From Abyssisolibacter fermentans (GTDB lineage: Bacteria > Bacillota > Clostridia > Tissierellales > MCWD3): a stretch of DNA of 45,238 bases. A model generated the notes under the pieces. The model was not told where the DNA came from. It did not search any database and saw nothing but the letters and a program-made list of their open reading frames with translations. Within the stretch, counting starts at the first letter, position 1. Each line of letters begins with the position of its first letter. The stretch lies in the NCBI RefSeq assembly GCF_001559865.1, contig NZ_LOHE01000042.1:1-45238 (forward strand), read 5' to 3'. The translations under genes were made by a program, and so were the position numbers. This document shows positions 7,546 to 15,952 of this stretch, one piece after another.

Positions 7546-7587
7546 GCCTATATAGGTTTGTAGAGTAGGGAAATGAAAATTTAATTG
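7546..7587 (+). pseudogene. Decayed 5' half of a tRNA-Phe
   Basis: Placed exactly where the second block should have its tRNA-Phe. It aligns with the intact gene at GCC.A.ATAG, GTAGAG.AGGG and the anticodon region TGAAAAT, but the D-stem is degraded and the 3' half (T-arm, acceptor, CCA) is missing. It cannot fold into a tRNA. Confidence 0.6.
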
Positions 7588-7593
7588 TAGAAA

Positions 7594-7633
7594 AAACCCT
7601 GATTATTTATATAATATTGAATAATCAGGGTTT
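7594..7633. terminator. Bidirectional terminator hairpin matching the repeat ends
   Basis: Perfect 14-bp inverted repeat AAACCCTGATTATT / AATAATCAGGGTTT around a 12-base loop, preceded by A-rich and followed by T-rich sequence. It sits between the tRNA operon and the convergent nuclease gene and can serve both. Its arms equal the terminal motif of the dispersed elements, so it may be a minimal element used as a terminator. Confidence 0.7.
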
Positions 7634-7679
7634 CATATTATCATAAGTGAATTCAACCAACTATAAGTGATTTTACATA

Positions 7680-8714
7680 TTATATAGTTGACATATTTAA
7701 TTTTGAAGATGACTTAAATATATTAGTTAATATGAGATTTAAGAGTTGTTTTATATTTTCATAATACAATGTATTTTTTTCTTTAATAAGTAATATATTT
7801 TCTGGGAAATTATAAGGTGAATTATCATTAATATTTATTTCAAAGTCAAAAGCATCTTTATTTATATAAAAGCATTTATTGTTATTTGAGAGCTTGCTGT
7901 TAGCTAGCATCATATTTAGCTTTAAAATGCCCTTGCGTATGTCCCAATCAAAATCAAATATATCACTATAGTAAATCTGCTTTGGCAGTTCTATAGAATC
8001 AGTTTGACACATTATACTCATGTTATTTTTTGATATATCTACATCATCTAGATTTATTGAAATATTTATATTATAGTTGTCCAAATACACATTGTAGTTA
8101 AAGTATTTATTGTTATAAATAATACTATAGATATTTAATAATTGTGGGAGATAATATATATCATCGTAGTTATGTTTTAATATTATATCTAATATATTTT
8201 TATCATATGTTTTAACATATTTTTTGTATAATTGAATACTTTCTTTGCCTGATATTTTGTCATCTCTATAAATTCCTAACGATTTTTCTACTGATTTCAA
8301 TTTACAGTCTTCTAGTTTTAAAATATTTTTATTTTTCCTAACTATTTTTATTAAGTCTAGGCTCTTGATTTTATCAAGTTTTAAATTGGATTTATGATGT
8401 AAGAGTCTTCTGTTTATAAAGGGGATATCAAAAGTATCACCATTATAAGTTATGAAAGTATCAAATTTGTCTATAAGAGTTACAGCTTCTGTCAGGATAT
8501 CTATTTCTTCCTCAGGCCCTTTTGAAAAAAATTGATTAATAATTAACTTGTTATTATCAAAATAAAGTACTCCTATAAGAATAATTTTATTAAATTTGCT
8601 ATTAAAACCGGTTGTTTCGATATCAAAAATGCAAAAACTTCTATTTTGGATTATGTTATAGAATTCATTACATATATTGAAATCTATAGATTTTTTATCT
8701 TCTATTTTAATCAT
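7680..8714 (-). CDS. YprB-like RNase H-fold exonuclease
   Basis: Protein of 344 residues with a DEDDh-type ribonuclease H-like domain (RNase_H_2 / YprB family) in residues ~25-205. Motif I is FDIETTGF (acidic residues 31 and 33), motif II YNGDTFDIPF (residues 90-99), then SLDL near 120 and motif III HNYDDIYYL (181-189), so all catalytic positions are present. Residues ~205-344 form a C-terminal part rich in Asn and Ile that I cannot assign. The RBS AAAGGAG is 10 bases before the ATG. It is divergent from the methyltransferase gene with 111 bases between starts, which suggests shared regulation. The exact substrate (DNA or RNA) cannot be told. Confidence 0.85.
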   Translation of the reverse strand: MIKIEDKKSIDFNICNEFYNIIQNRSFCIFDIETTGFNSKFNKIILIGVLYFDNNKLIINQFFSKGPEEEIDILTEAVTLIDKFDTFITYNGDTFDIPFINRRLLHHKSNLKLDKIKSLDLIKIVRKNKNILKLEDCKLKSVEKSLGIYRDDKISGKESIQLYKKYVKTYDKNILDIILKHNYDDIYYLPQLLNIYSIIYNNKYFNYNVYLDNYNINISINLDDVDISKNNMSIMCQTDSIELPKQIYYSDIFDFDWDIRKGILKLNMMLANSKLSNNNKCFYINKDAFDFEININDNSPYNFPENILLIKEKNTLYYENIKQLLNLILTNIFKSSSKLNMSTI

Positions 8715-8825
8715 AAATAACTAACTCCTTTAAGTGTTGTTTACTACTGCTATATATTTATATTATAATATTTATTATATAAAATAAAGTGTTTAGGTTT
8801 AAACTTTATAATTTGAGGTGATAAA

Positions 8826-10877
8826 ATGTCAGTTGATGGCTTAAAAAACAAAGTACGAGAGATAATGTCTAAGGTTTCAATAGATGATGTTGATAAATAT
8901 ATAGAATTAAAGAAAGTTATTATATATTTTGTTGGAATTAAGCTTATATGCAATAAATATTCTGTAGATATAGAAACCGCTTCAAAAATTGTTGGAATCA
9001 ACAAAAAAAATGAACAGTTATATTCTGATAATAGCAGTTTTGATGAAAATGATAAAGATAAATTAAGTGAAATTTTATGCAGTCTGTACAATGAATGTGG
9101 AAACATTTCTGTAGGGAAACTATATGAAAATTTTATCAGTGCAAAGGAGCAGAAATATCTTGGGCAAGTTTATACACCAGATTTTATTATTGATGAAATG
9201 ATAAATATTAGCATAAAGCCTGAAGCTATAGTAAATAATCCAAGTTATAAAATTATTGACCCAGCATGTGGAGCAGGATTTTTTTTGATTAAAATATTTG
9301 ATAAATTAAAAGAGATTTTTGTTACAAATAGACCTGACATAGAAAAAAAGCATCCTCAAATGATAGATGAAATATATACAGATTTAGATAAGTTTATTAT
9401 TGAAAATTGTTTATGGGGAGCAGATATTGACAAATTTGCAGTGTTTTTAACTAGAACTGATTTATTACTAAAATATCAAAATTGCAATAAATTAATTAAA
9501 ACTAATATTTATAATAAGGATATTTTATTGGACAATGATACAATGCTAATTGATTTAATTCAAGATGATAAATCTATCATTGATAATAATAGTTTTGATT
9601 TGGTAATAGGTAATCCACCATATATTGGGCATAAAAAATTATCTATATTATATAAAAAACAACTAAAGGAAAAGTTTCCTAAAATATTTACAGATAAATC
9701 AGATATATCTTATTGTTTTTTTAAAATAGGTTATGACTTATTAAAAGATGGTCAGAATTTAACATATATTACTTCTAGATATTTTATAGAAGCACCTTCA
9801 GCTATCAATTTGAGAAAATTTATACACAGTGAATTTGATATAAAAAAAATAATTGATTTTTATGGACATAAAGTTTTTAAGCAGGTAGGCGTTAGTCCTG
9901 CAATTATAAATTGTGTTAAGAGTAAACAGAACAGTTTGACTTCAGATATATTTAGATTAGGTGATAATAGTAATTTTAAAATAAAGAATATAAATCAATT
10001 TCCATATGATATTTTTTATAATTATACTGTAGATAGCAATAACTTTAGCGTTCAAAAATGGGTTTTACTTAGTAATGAAGAAAAAAAGATATACAATAAA
10101 ATAGATAAACAAGGGGATTATGTACTAAAAAATTTATGCAATAGTTATCAGGGAATTATAACAGGCTGTGACAGAGCGTTTATTGTTAATAAACAGCAAA
10201 TTTCACAATTTAACTTAGAGACAGATATAATTTTACCTTGGATAAAAAATAGTGATGTCACCAGATATAAGCAAGTTAAACCATCTAAATATATAATATA
10301 TTCTGATAAAATAATTGATATAAAAAAATATCCAAACGCTATTAAGTATATAGAAAAATATAAAGATAGACTATTAAGCAGAAGAGAGTGCAAAAAAAAT
10401 ATAAGAAAATGGTATGAATTGCAATGGGGAAGGAATCTGGAGGTATTTTTGCAGCAGAAAATCATATTTCCTTATAAATGTAAAAACAATAGATTTACTA
10501 TAGATGATATTGGTACTTTAAGTAGTGCAGATGTATATAGTATAACGAATAACAATATATGTTCTATTTATTATCTGTTAGGTATGCTTAACTCAAATTT
10601 GTTTGAATACTATTTTAAGTGTGTTGCTAAAAAACTGGGTGTAAATGTATATGATTATTACCCTAATAAAATTATGAATTTAAAAATAAGAGTTGCTTGG
10701 GAGAAAGATATAGAAAATTGTGTAAAAGAGCTAATAAAAATAAACAATAATTCGATAGCGAATAATCAAAATAAGATGAGAGCAATTGAATTGGAAATGA
10801 AAATGAATGACATCTTTTTTAAAATGTATAAGCTAAATGATAAAGAAATAAAAATAATAAAAAAATTCATACAGTAG
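8826..10877 (+). CDS. CamA-like N6-adenine DNA methyltransferase
   Basis: Protein of 683 residues. Residues ~108-360 are the SAM-dependent methyltransferase core: motif X/I region YLGQVYTPDF and DPACGAGFF (145-153), GADID (198-202), and the catalytic NPPY at 263-266 (IGNPPYIGHKKL), which marks an N6-adenine enzyme. Residues ~410-620 are a TaqI/Eco57I-type target-recognition domain: YQGIITGCDRAF (441-452), RRECKKNIRKWYELQWGR (519-536), SSADVYS (566-572) and NVYDYYPNKIM (607-617). From memory these segments closely match CamA of Clostridioides difficile, the orphan enzyme that methylates CAAAAA. This protein has an extra N-terminal region of roughly 95 residues. No nuclease motif or restriction gene of classic type is adjacent. 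RBS GAGGTG precedes the ATG. Confidence 0.85.
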   Translation: MSVDGLKNKVREIMSKVSIDDVDKYIELKKVIIYFVGIKLICNKYSVDIETASKIVGINKKNEQLYSDNSSFDENDKDKLSEILCSLYNECGNISVGKLYENFISAKEQKYLGQVYTPDFIIDEMINISIKPEAIVNNPSYKIIDPACGAGFFLIKIFDKLKEIFVTNRPDIEKKHPQMIDEIYTDLDKFIIENCLWGADIDKFAVFLTRTDLLLKYQNCNKLIKTNIYNKDILLDNDTMLIDLIQDDKSIIDNNSFDLVIGNPPYIGHKKLSILYKKQLKEKFPKIFTDKSDISYCFFKIGYDLLKDGQNLTYITSRYFIEAPSAINLRKFIHSEFDIKKIIDFYGHKVFKQVGVSPAIINCVKSKQNSLTSDIFRLGDNSNFKIKNINQFPYDIFYNYTVDSNNFSVQKWVLLSNEEKKIYNKIDKQGDYVLKNLCNSYQGIITGCDRAFIVNKQQISQFNLETDIILPWIKNSDVTRYKQVKPSKYIIYSDKIIDIKKYPNAIKYIEKYKDRLLSRRECKKNIRKWYELQWGRNLEVFLQQKIIFPYKCKNNRFTIDDIGTLSSADVYSITNNNICSIYYLLGMLNSNLFEYYFKCVAKKLGVNVYDYYPNKIMNLKIRVAWEKDIENCVKELIKINNNSIANNQNKMRAIELEMKMNDIFFKMYKLNDKEIKIIKKFIQ

Positions 10878-10882
10878 TATTA

Positions 10883-11024
10883 AACCCAGAAATAATATCC
10901 TTCCGATTATAAGATGCCTATTAAATGGCGGGCATACCAGCTCGGTATGCCTTCGAATTTACTGAAACCTTCGAATTCGGAATTATGCAGCTTATTATCT
11001 GGAGTCATATTAATAATCAGGGTT
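10883..11024. repeat. Dispersed inverted-repeat element, 142 bp
   Basis: Starts AACCCAGAAATAAT and ends TTAATAATCAGGGTT. Inside, after ATCC, it has GATTATAAGATGCC and a perfect hairpin GGCATACC-AGCTC-GGTATGCC (10931-10951), then CTTCGAA and GAATTATGCAGC. These modules recur at 15589-15645 and, inverted, at 29125-29190. It has no nested unit, and its GATTATAAGATG stretch matches the site where the nested unit sits at 15.5 kb. Confidence 0.7.
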
Positions 11025-11233
11025 AAAATTAAAAAACTTCTTATTAAATCTTTGTTATCAAAAAATGTTATATTGTACAAACAATTAATAATATGAATTA
11101 TATATAAAGAATATGTTTAAAGATATGTATATAAGGTTAACAATAAATTCATGCATATTAATATTATTAACAATTATCCATTAAGCAATATATTTTGTGA
11201 GTGGAGATAATAAAAAATAAGGAGTAGATAATT

Positions 11234-11797
11234 TTGGGTGTAATTTATTTTTCTGATTATTTAGTGCGCCAAGCTGAAGATATATGTTTGAATAGATTTG
11301 AAAATGATATTATGCTTGTTTTTAATAATTTTTCGCAAGAAGCAATATTATCGATTATAAATAATATTAAATTAGATTTAAAAGATTTGATAGATTTAGG
11401 AATGTTGATGGATATATCAATAGTAAAGGTATTTTGCTCTATGTATTTAGGATTAGCTTGGAGTATGTATGGTAAAGGTAAACTATTACAAAAAGAAAAA
11501 GATATTGTTCAAAATCTTTTAGGATATGATGAAAAAGTAAAAAGTAGTCAAGATATACTACTTGTTATGCAAAATGATACTTTTTACGTCGATTTAATAG
11601 ATGAAATTTCAATTAGATATTATACATTATATTTAAGTAAATATATAATTGATTTATTTTTAAGAATGAATATTAATGACAACAATAAAATAAGTAATTT
11701 TGGTGATTTACAATTTATCATTATTGAAAAACTAAAAAAATATGGAATGAATATTCTTGTAAATGGTATATATGATGAATTCATAAAATATAATTAA
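11234..11797 (+). CDS. Hypothetical protein (187 aa)
   Basis: TTG start with AAGGAG 9 bases upstream. The product is mostly alpha-helical by composition (many Leu, Ile, Asp and Lys), soluble, with no signal peptide or membrane helix; a weakly hydrophobic stretch around residues 60-77 includes SIVKVFCSMYLGLAWSMYG. I do not recognise the family. It stands alone, with a repeat element 210 bases upstream and the SLH gene 300 bases downstream. The following 11798-12100 gap has a weak hairpin at 11826-11839 and no other feature. Confidence 0.6.
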   Translation: MGVIYFSDYLVRQAEDICLNRFENDIMLVFNNFSQEAILSIINNIKLDLKDLIDLGMLMDISIVKVFCSMYLGLAWSMYGKGKLLQKEKDIVQNLLGYDEKVKSSQDILLVMQNDTFYVDLIDEISIRYYTLYLSKYIIDLFLRMNINDNNKISNFGDLQFIIIEKLKKYGMNILVNGIYDEFIKYN

Positions 11798-12071
11798 TTC
11801 ATATTATTAATAAACACTATATAGGTGCTTTCAAAAGCATAATGGTTTTTTAAAAAATACATAGCTTATGATAATTCAATAAAAGATTACAATGTTAATT
11901 TATATATAAGATTTGTGTTTTTTATTTGATACCACATTTAAATAAATTGAGGATGTATTGGAACTTATATTGTATTTAATAAGTCATATTATTGTAATAA
12001 TAAATATTAATAAGTTATGGTATAATTAGTATATTCAATGCTAGTAATAATAAAACTTAGTACATATGAAT

Positions 12072-12086
12072 AGGGTAATTGACCCT
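12072..12086 (+). promoter_or_regulatory. Small hairpin beside the SLH gene ribosome binding site
   Basis: AGGGT-AATTG-ACCCT forms a 5-bp stem that ends 3 bases before the TAGGAGG ribosome binding site of the SLH gene. It could influence translation or mRNA stability. Inference only. Confidence 0.3.
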
Positions 12087-12100
12087 TTAGGAGGATTTTT

Positions 12101-13783
12101 ATGAAAAGAAAAATTTATGTATTAGCTTTAGCATTACTATTTAGCATACTAAATATAAGCAATGTTTATTCAAGTATGTTTTTTTATGATGTATTTGGGC
12201 ATTGGGCGGAAGATACTATCTTTTGGGCATCTAATGATTATCCGTTATTTAATGGATATGAAGACGGTTCTTTTAAACCTAATAACTTTATAACTAGAAG
12301 TGAATACATAAGTATTTTATATAGAGCAGCTAATATAAGTAAAGTAATAAGTTCAAATAATATAGAAGAAAATACAAACGAAGATGCTATTGCTATAGAT
12401 ACGCCAGATAGTACAGCTGAAATAATAAACGATGAATCAAAAAATGTTAATGGGGAAATTGATTCAAATTCAACAAACAATTCCGAAAATACTATTGATG
12501 AGGAAGAAGTTAATGAAACAAAACAAGAATCAGAAGATAATAATTTAGACAATGATGTAAGAAATGATGATGAGGAAAAGATAGAAAGTTCAAATTTATA
12601 TAGTGATTTACAACCAACATTTTGGGCTTATCAAAACATAACTACAGTAATTGAGTATATAAATAGTCTTGATAATGATTTGAAGTTTGAAGCTATATTC
12701 GTTGGAGATACATTTAATCCTAATCAATATATAACTAGAGAGGAAGCAGCTTTGTTAACTAGTTTTTTTGACTATCCCGCGATTGAAGAAAAAGATTTAG
12801 TATTAACAGATATTTTACCAACATATCAGTATTATGATGAAATTAAAAACCTTGTTAATAATGGGATTATTAATGGCTATGAAGATAATACATTTAAGCC
12901 TAAAAATAACATTACTAGAGCTGAAGCTGCAACATTGATACAAAAAGTTTTTAAAGAGATGGAACATGGTAAAGAATTTATAAAGGATATTGAAATGATA
13001 TCAGATATTTACGATAACAAATTTATGTATTTTGGAAATTATTTTACTGATATGGAATTACAGGAAAATGATGATAAATATATTAGAGTCCTGAGAACAT
13101 TAGAATACTTAGATTTTGTAGAAACCATACCTTATGATGAGAAAGAAAATTATGATGAGAATCCCCTACAAACTCTAAAAGAGTTAAAAAAAGAAAATTA
13201 TTGGAATAAAATAGGATTGAATTATTATTTAATAAAATATAAGGTTGTTAAAGAAGATGATTATCAAACTCTATTATATGAAATGTTGGAAGATTTTTTA
13301 AAACGTGATGATATAAAAAGTTATGAAGCTAAGACAATATTTAATGAAATGTTTATATATAGTGTACAAAACGATATACTAGATAAAGCTTTCAATAAAT
13401 GGCAGAGTGAAACGTCAAGTCAAGAAGAATATTTTAATACTATCTTTACGAAATCTAAATTACTTGTTAATAATAATAAATTAGAAGAAGCAGTATTATT
13501 ATATAAAAATGTACTAGACAATAACGGAATGGAAATAAATAACATTAATATTATTAAAAAGTTTTATTTTAATAAAGCATATTTAGAATACAGATTGGAA
13601 AAGTTAAATGAATGTGAAGAAACTCTCAGAAATTTATTAAATATTGTTAGATTAAATAAAATTAATAATTATAGTTTAAATGAACTTGAAGAACAATTAG
13701 TTGGATACATCAAAGTAATATTAAATAAAAAGCTTAATAAAAGCCCAAATATACAGGTAGACCTTATAATATCTAATGAATAA
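12101..13783 (+). CDS. S-layer homology (SLH) domain surface protein
   Basis: Protein of 560 residues with a signal peptide (residues 1-25: MKRK, hydrophobic LALALLFSILNI, NVYSS). Three SLH motifs follow: residues ~28-77 (FYDVFGHWAEDTIFWAS, GYEDGSFKPNNFITRSE), ~167-222 (degenerate; FNPNQYITREEAA) and ~235-285 (GYEDNTFKPKNNITRAEAA). Three SLH repeats are the usual unit for anchoring to secondary wall polymers. Between the first and second is a low-complexity acidic linker (~85-165, Glu/Asp/Asn/Ser). The C-terminal ~270 residues are helical with a TPR-like part near 440-540 (NNKLEEAVLLYKNVLDNNG, KAYLEYRLEKLNECEETL). Likely a wall-bound scaffold or envelope protein; the partner is unknown. RBS TAGGAGG. 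Confidence 0.85.
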   Translation: MKRKIYVLALALLFSILNISNVYSSMFFYDVFGHWAEDTIFWASNDYPLFNGYEDGSFKPNNFITRSEYISILYRAANISKVISSNNIEENTNEDAIAIDTPDSTAEIINDESKNVNGEIDSNSTNNSENTIDEEEVNETKQESEDNNLDNDVRNDDEEKIESSNLYSDLQPTFWAYQNITTVIEYINSLDNDLKFEAIFVGDTFNPNQYITREEAALLTSFFDYPAIEEKDLVLTDILPTYQYYDEIKNLVNNGIINGYEDNTFKPKNNITRAEAATLIQKVFKEMEHGKEFIKDIEMISDIYDNKFMYFGNYFTDMELQENDDKYIRVLRTLEYLDFVETIPYDEKENYDENPLQTLKELKKENYWNKIGLNYYLIKYKVVKEDDYQTLLYEMLEDFLKRDDIKSYEAKTIFNEMFIYSVQNDILDKAFNKWQSETSSQEEYFNTIFTKSKLLVNNNKLEEAVLLYKNVLDNNGMEINNINIIKKFYFNKAYLEYRLEKLNECEETLRNLLNIVRLNKINNYSLNELEEQLVGYIKVILNKKLNKSPNIQVDLIISNE

Positions 13784-13850
13784 TCAAGTTAAAATTAATA
13801 TTGTTAAAAAATCTTAATAAGCTGTTAATATATAACTAGTGGTGTATATA

Positions 13851-13879
13851 TTGACAGCTTGCTTTTATTGCAATATTAT
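13851..13879 (+). promoter_or_regulatory. Promoter of glnA
   Basis: Perfect TTGACA (13851-13856), 17 bp, then TATTAT (13874-13879), about 32 bases before the start codon. No GlnR-type operator (TGTNAN7TNACA) was seen by eye over it. Confidence 0.7.
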
Positions 13880-13910
13880 AGAATTACATAGTTGAAAAAG
13901 GGGTGATCTT

Positions 13911-15338
13911 TTGTTTAGTAATTTGGAGGAAGTAAAAAGCTTTTGTAAGCAAGAAGGTATTGAAATAATTGATTTTAAGATTATTGATTTAGCAGGCAGA
14001 TGGCATCATTTAGCTATGCCAGTTGAAAGGTTTAGTGAAAAAACTTTAACAGAAGGTATTGGATTTGATGGCTCAAGTTATGGTTTTTTGACAGTTGAAA
14101 AATCAGATATGATATTTATACCAGATATAACAACAGCTTTTGTTGACCCATTTTGTGAGGTACCCACAATTAGTATGATAAGTGATATTTATCAATTAGG
14201 AGATACCACTAGTAGGTTTGAGGGTGATCCTAGATATATTGCACAAAAAGCAGAGAAATACTTAATAGAAACTAATATAGCTGATGAAAACATAATAGGA
14301 CCAGAATTTGAATTTTATTTATTTGATCATATATCATATTTGAACAAGCCTCAAGAACAATTTGTTAATATTGATAGCGAACAAGCTTATTGGAATACTG
14401 GTAATTCAGAATATAATCAAGGATATAAAGTACCTTATCAAAATGGATATCATGTTGATTTACCTATGGATTTAACCAATGATTTACGTTCAATAATTAC
14501 TAGAAAATTAGAAGATTTAAATGTAAAAATAAAATATCACCATCATGAGGTCGGAGGTACAGGTCAAGTAGAAATAGAAACAGAACATGGTAAAATGAGA
14601 GAAATGGCTGACAACACAATGATCTTAAAATATGTAGTGAAAAACACTGCAATACAAAATGGAAAAACAGCTACTTTTATGCCAAAACCATTATATGGTG
14701 AAGCTGGAAATGGAATGCATGTCCATATGCAATTATTTAAAAATGGAGAACCAATATTCTACGATAAGAATGGATGTTCAGGTTTAAGTAAAGAGGCTTT
14801 ATATTTTATAGGAGGTATATTAAAGCATGCTCCAGCGTTATCTGGATTTACGAACCCTAGTACAAATTCTTATAAAAGACTTGTTCCAGGATTTGAAGCA
14901 CCTGTAAGTATCTGTTTTGCAGTTTCTAATAGGAGTGCTGTAATCAGAATACCAGGATATGCAAATACCCCTGAAACTAAAAGATTTGAATATAGACCAT
15001 CGGACGCAACATGTAATCCATATTTAGCATATTCAGCATTGCTTTTGGCAGGATTAGATGGAATAGTAAGTAAAATAGATCCGCAAAGTGAAGGTTATGG
15101 ACCGTATAATGTAAATATATTTAATTTACCAATAGAAGAAAGAAATAAAATCAAAAGTTTACCAACATCTTTATCAGAAGCAGCAGATGAATTAGAAAAA
15201 GATTTTGAATTTTTATTAAGAGGTGGAGTTTTTACAAAAGGTGTAATTGAAGATCAAATAAGAAGTATAAGAAATCAATCTAAGTTGCTAGATTCGATTC
15301 CTCATCCAAAAGAATTTGAAATGTACTATGATTTATAA
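13911..15338 (+). CDS. glnA: Glutamine synthetase, type I
   Basis: Protein of 475 residues; ligates ammonia to glutamate with ATP in the cytoplasm. Family signatures in order: GFDGSSYGF (beta-grasp domain), GPEFEFYLFD (metal-binding glutamates), the HHHEVGGTGQVEIE segment, GNGMHVHMQLF (metal and ATP site), NPSTNSYKRLVPGFEAPV and RFEYRPSDATCNPYLAYSALLLAG (substrate binding). At the position where adenylylated enzymes have tyrosine this one reads NIFNLPIEER, so Phe replaces the modifiable Tyr and adenylylation is not expected. TTG start at 13911 behind AAAGGGGTG. It is monocistronic: own promoter upstream and a 420-bp repeat element starting 9 bases after the stop. No GlnR gene is adjacent. Confidence 0.95.
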   Translation: MFSNLEEVKSFCKQEGIEIIDFKIIDLAGRWHHLAMPVERFSEKTLTEGIGFDGSSYGFLTVEKSDMIFIPDITTAFVDPFCEVPTISMISDIYQLGDTTSRFEGDPRYIAQKAEKYLIETNIADENIIGPEFEFYLFDHISYLNKPQEQFVNIDSEQAYWNTGNSEYNQGYKVPYQNGYHVDLPMDLTNDLRSIITRKLEDLNVKIKYHHHEVGGTGQVEIETEHGKMREMADNTMILKYVVKNTAIQNGKTATFMPKPLYGEAGNGMHVHMQLFKNGEPIFYDKNGCSGLSKEALYFIGGILKHAPALSGFTNPSTNSYKRLVPGFEAPVSICFAVSNRSAVIRIPGYANTPETKRFEYRPSDATCNPYLAYSALLLAGLDGIVSKIDPQSEGYGPYNVNIFNLPIEERNKIKSLPTSLSEAADELEKDFEFLLRGGVFTKGVIEDQIRSIRNQSKLLDSIPHPKEFEMYYDL

Positions 15339-15346
15339 ATAACTTA

Positions 15347-15769
15347 AACCCAGATTATCCATAGAAAATCATGAGCAGTGAACTAAAATCTATGATTTTA
15401 TGTGAATCGCTTACTCCTATGAAGTAACTGAATAGGAGATTCATTAATAATATACTTTTGATTATAACAAGGCGCAAGATGTCCCCCACCTCTATAGGTA
15501 GTGGGTCCAATTGTATTTAACAGGCGGTGTGCATATCTTCCGCCTCGTTGAAACGGTGTGTTGCAATTATTACGTAATTGCATCCTTTTGATTATAAGAT
15601 ACCCATTAAATTCTCGACATACCAACTCGGTATGCCTTCGAAGGTTAACTTAAATGTACCTCAGACTACGTCTGAATAAGCGATTCACACTAAATTAAAA
15701 TTTAGGTTCTCTGCTCATAATTCAGAATTATACAGCACATTATTTAAAGTTATATGAATAATCAGGGTT
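15347..15769. repeat. Largest dispersed inverted-repeat element, 423 bp
   Basis: Begins AACCCAGATTATCCATAG and ends TATATGAATAATCAGGGTT. The two arms are mirror images in organisation: each has a GAGCAG..AACTAAAAT box and a GTGAATCGCTTA box followed by a short hairpin (CTCCTAT/ATAGGAG at 15414-15438 on the left; TCAGAC/GTCTGA at 15661-15675 on the right). The centre contains the nested unit (15468-15597) and the CATACC-AACTC-GGTATG hairpin module. It starts 9 bases after the glnA stop. A 75-codon minus frame inside is not credible as a gene because it is built from repeat sequence. Confidence 0.8.
15468..15597. mobile_element. Nested structured repeat unit, copy 2
   Basis: 130 bp, bracketed by the 13-bp direct repeat CTTTTGATTATAA at 15455-15467 and 15585-15597. 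Internal structure: an outer stem GGCGCAAGAT (15471-15480) with ATCTTCCGCC (15535-15544), an inner hairpin CCCAC..GTGGG (15485-15505), then CTCGTTGAAACGG and the stem-loop TGCAATTA-TTACG-TAATTGCA. Highly similar to 3976-4102. It lies inside the larger element where the copy at 10.9 kb has a plain GATTATAAGATG, so it looks like an insertion within an element. Confidence 0.65.
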
Positions 15770-15868
15770 AAAATATTAAACATATTTTAAATAGAAGTCA
15801 ATTAAGGCTTCTATTTTTCTAAGCTTGAAAAATAAGAATATTAATAGTAAACTATTAATATATATTCT

Positions 15869-15925
15869 TTGATTATTCATATACAAATATGGTATTGTGT
15901 TTAATTTTCTATGAATAATGTGAGT
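15869..15925. repeat. Short, worn copy of the dispersed repeat
   Basis: TTTGATTATTCATATAC at the left and TTTAATTTTCTATGAATAAT at the right, about 57 bp, with the outer CCC/GGG bases lost. Nearly the same layout as the clean 50-bp copy at 29906-29955. It ends about 27 bases before the next start codon, in the promoter position of that gene. Confidence 0.6.
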
Positions 15926-15952
15926 ATTGGATAATATAATGAAGGTGATTCT

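Noticed and set aside
7680-10877. Restriction-modification or BREX-type defence island around the methyltransferase
   Set aside because: The methylase lacks PglX size, and no PglZ, BrxC, Lon, type I S subunit or restriction endonuclease gene is present; the neighbouring nuclease is a YprB-like housekeeping type.
10914-11096. 60-codon plus frame after the methyltransferase
   Set aside because: Covers the hairpin module of the dispersed repeat; no gene-like features.
15398-15625. 75-codon minus frame within the large repeat (starts MVCREFNGYL)
   Set aside because: Built entirely from repeat modules and the nested structured unit; no credible ribosome binding site. Such frames are annotation artefacts.
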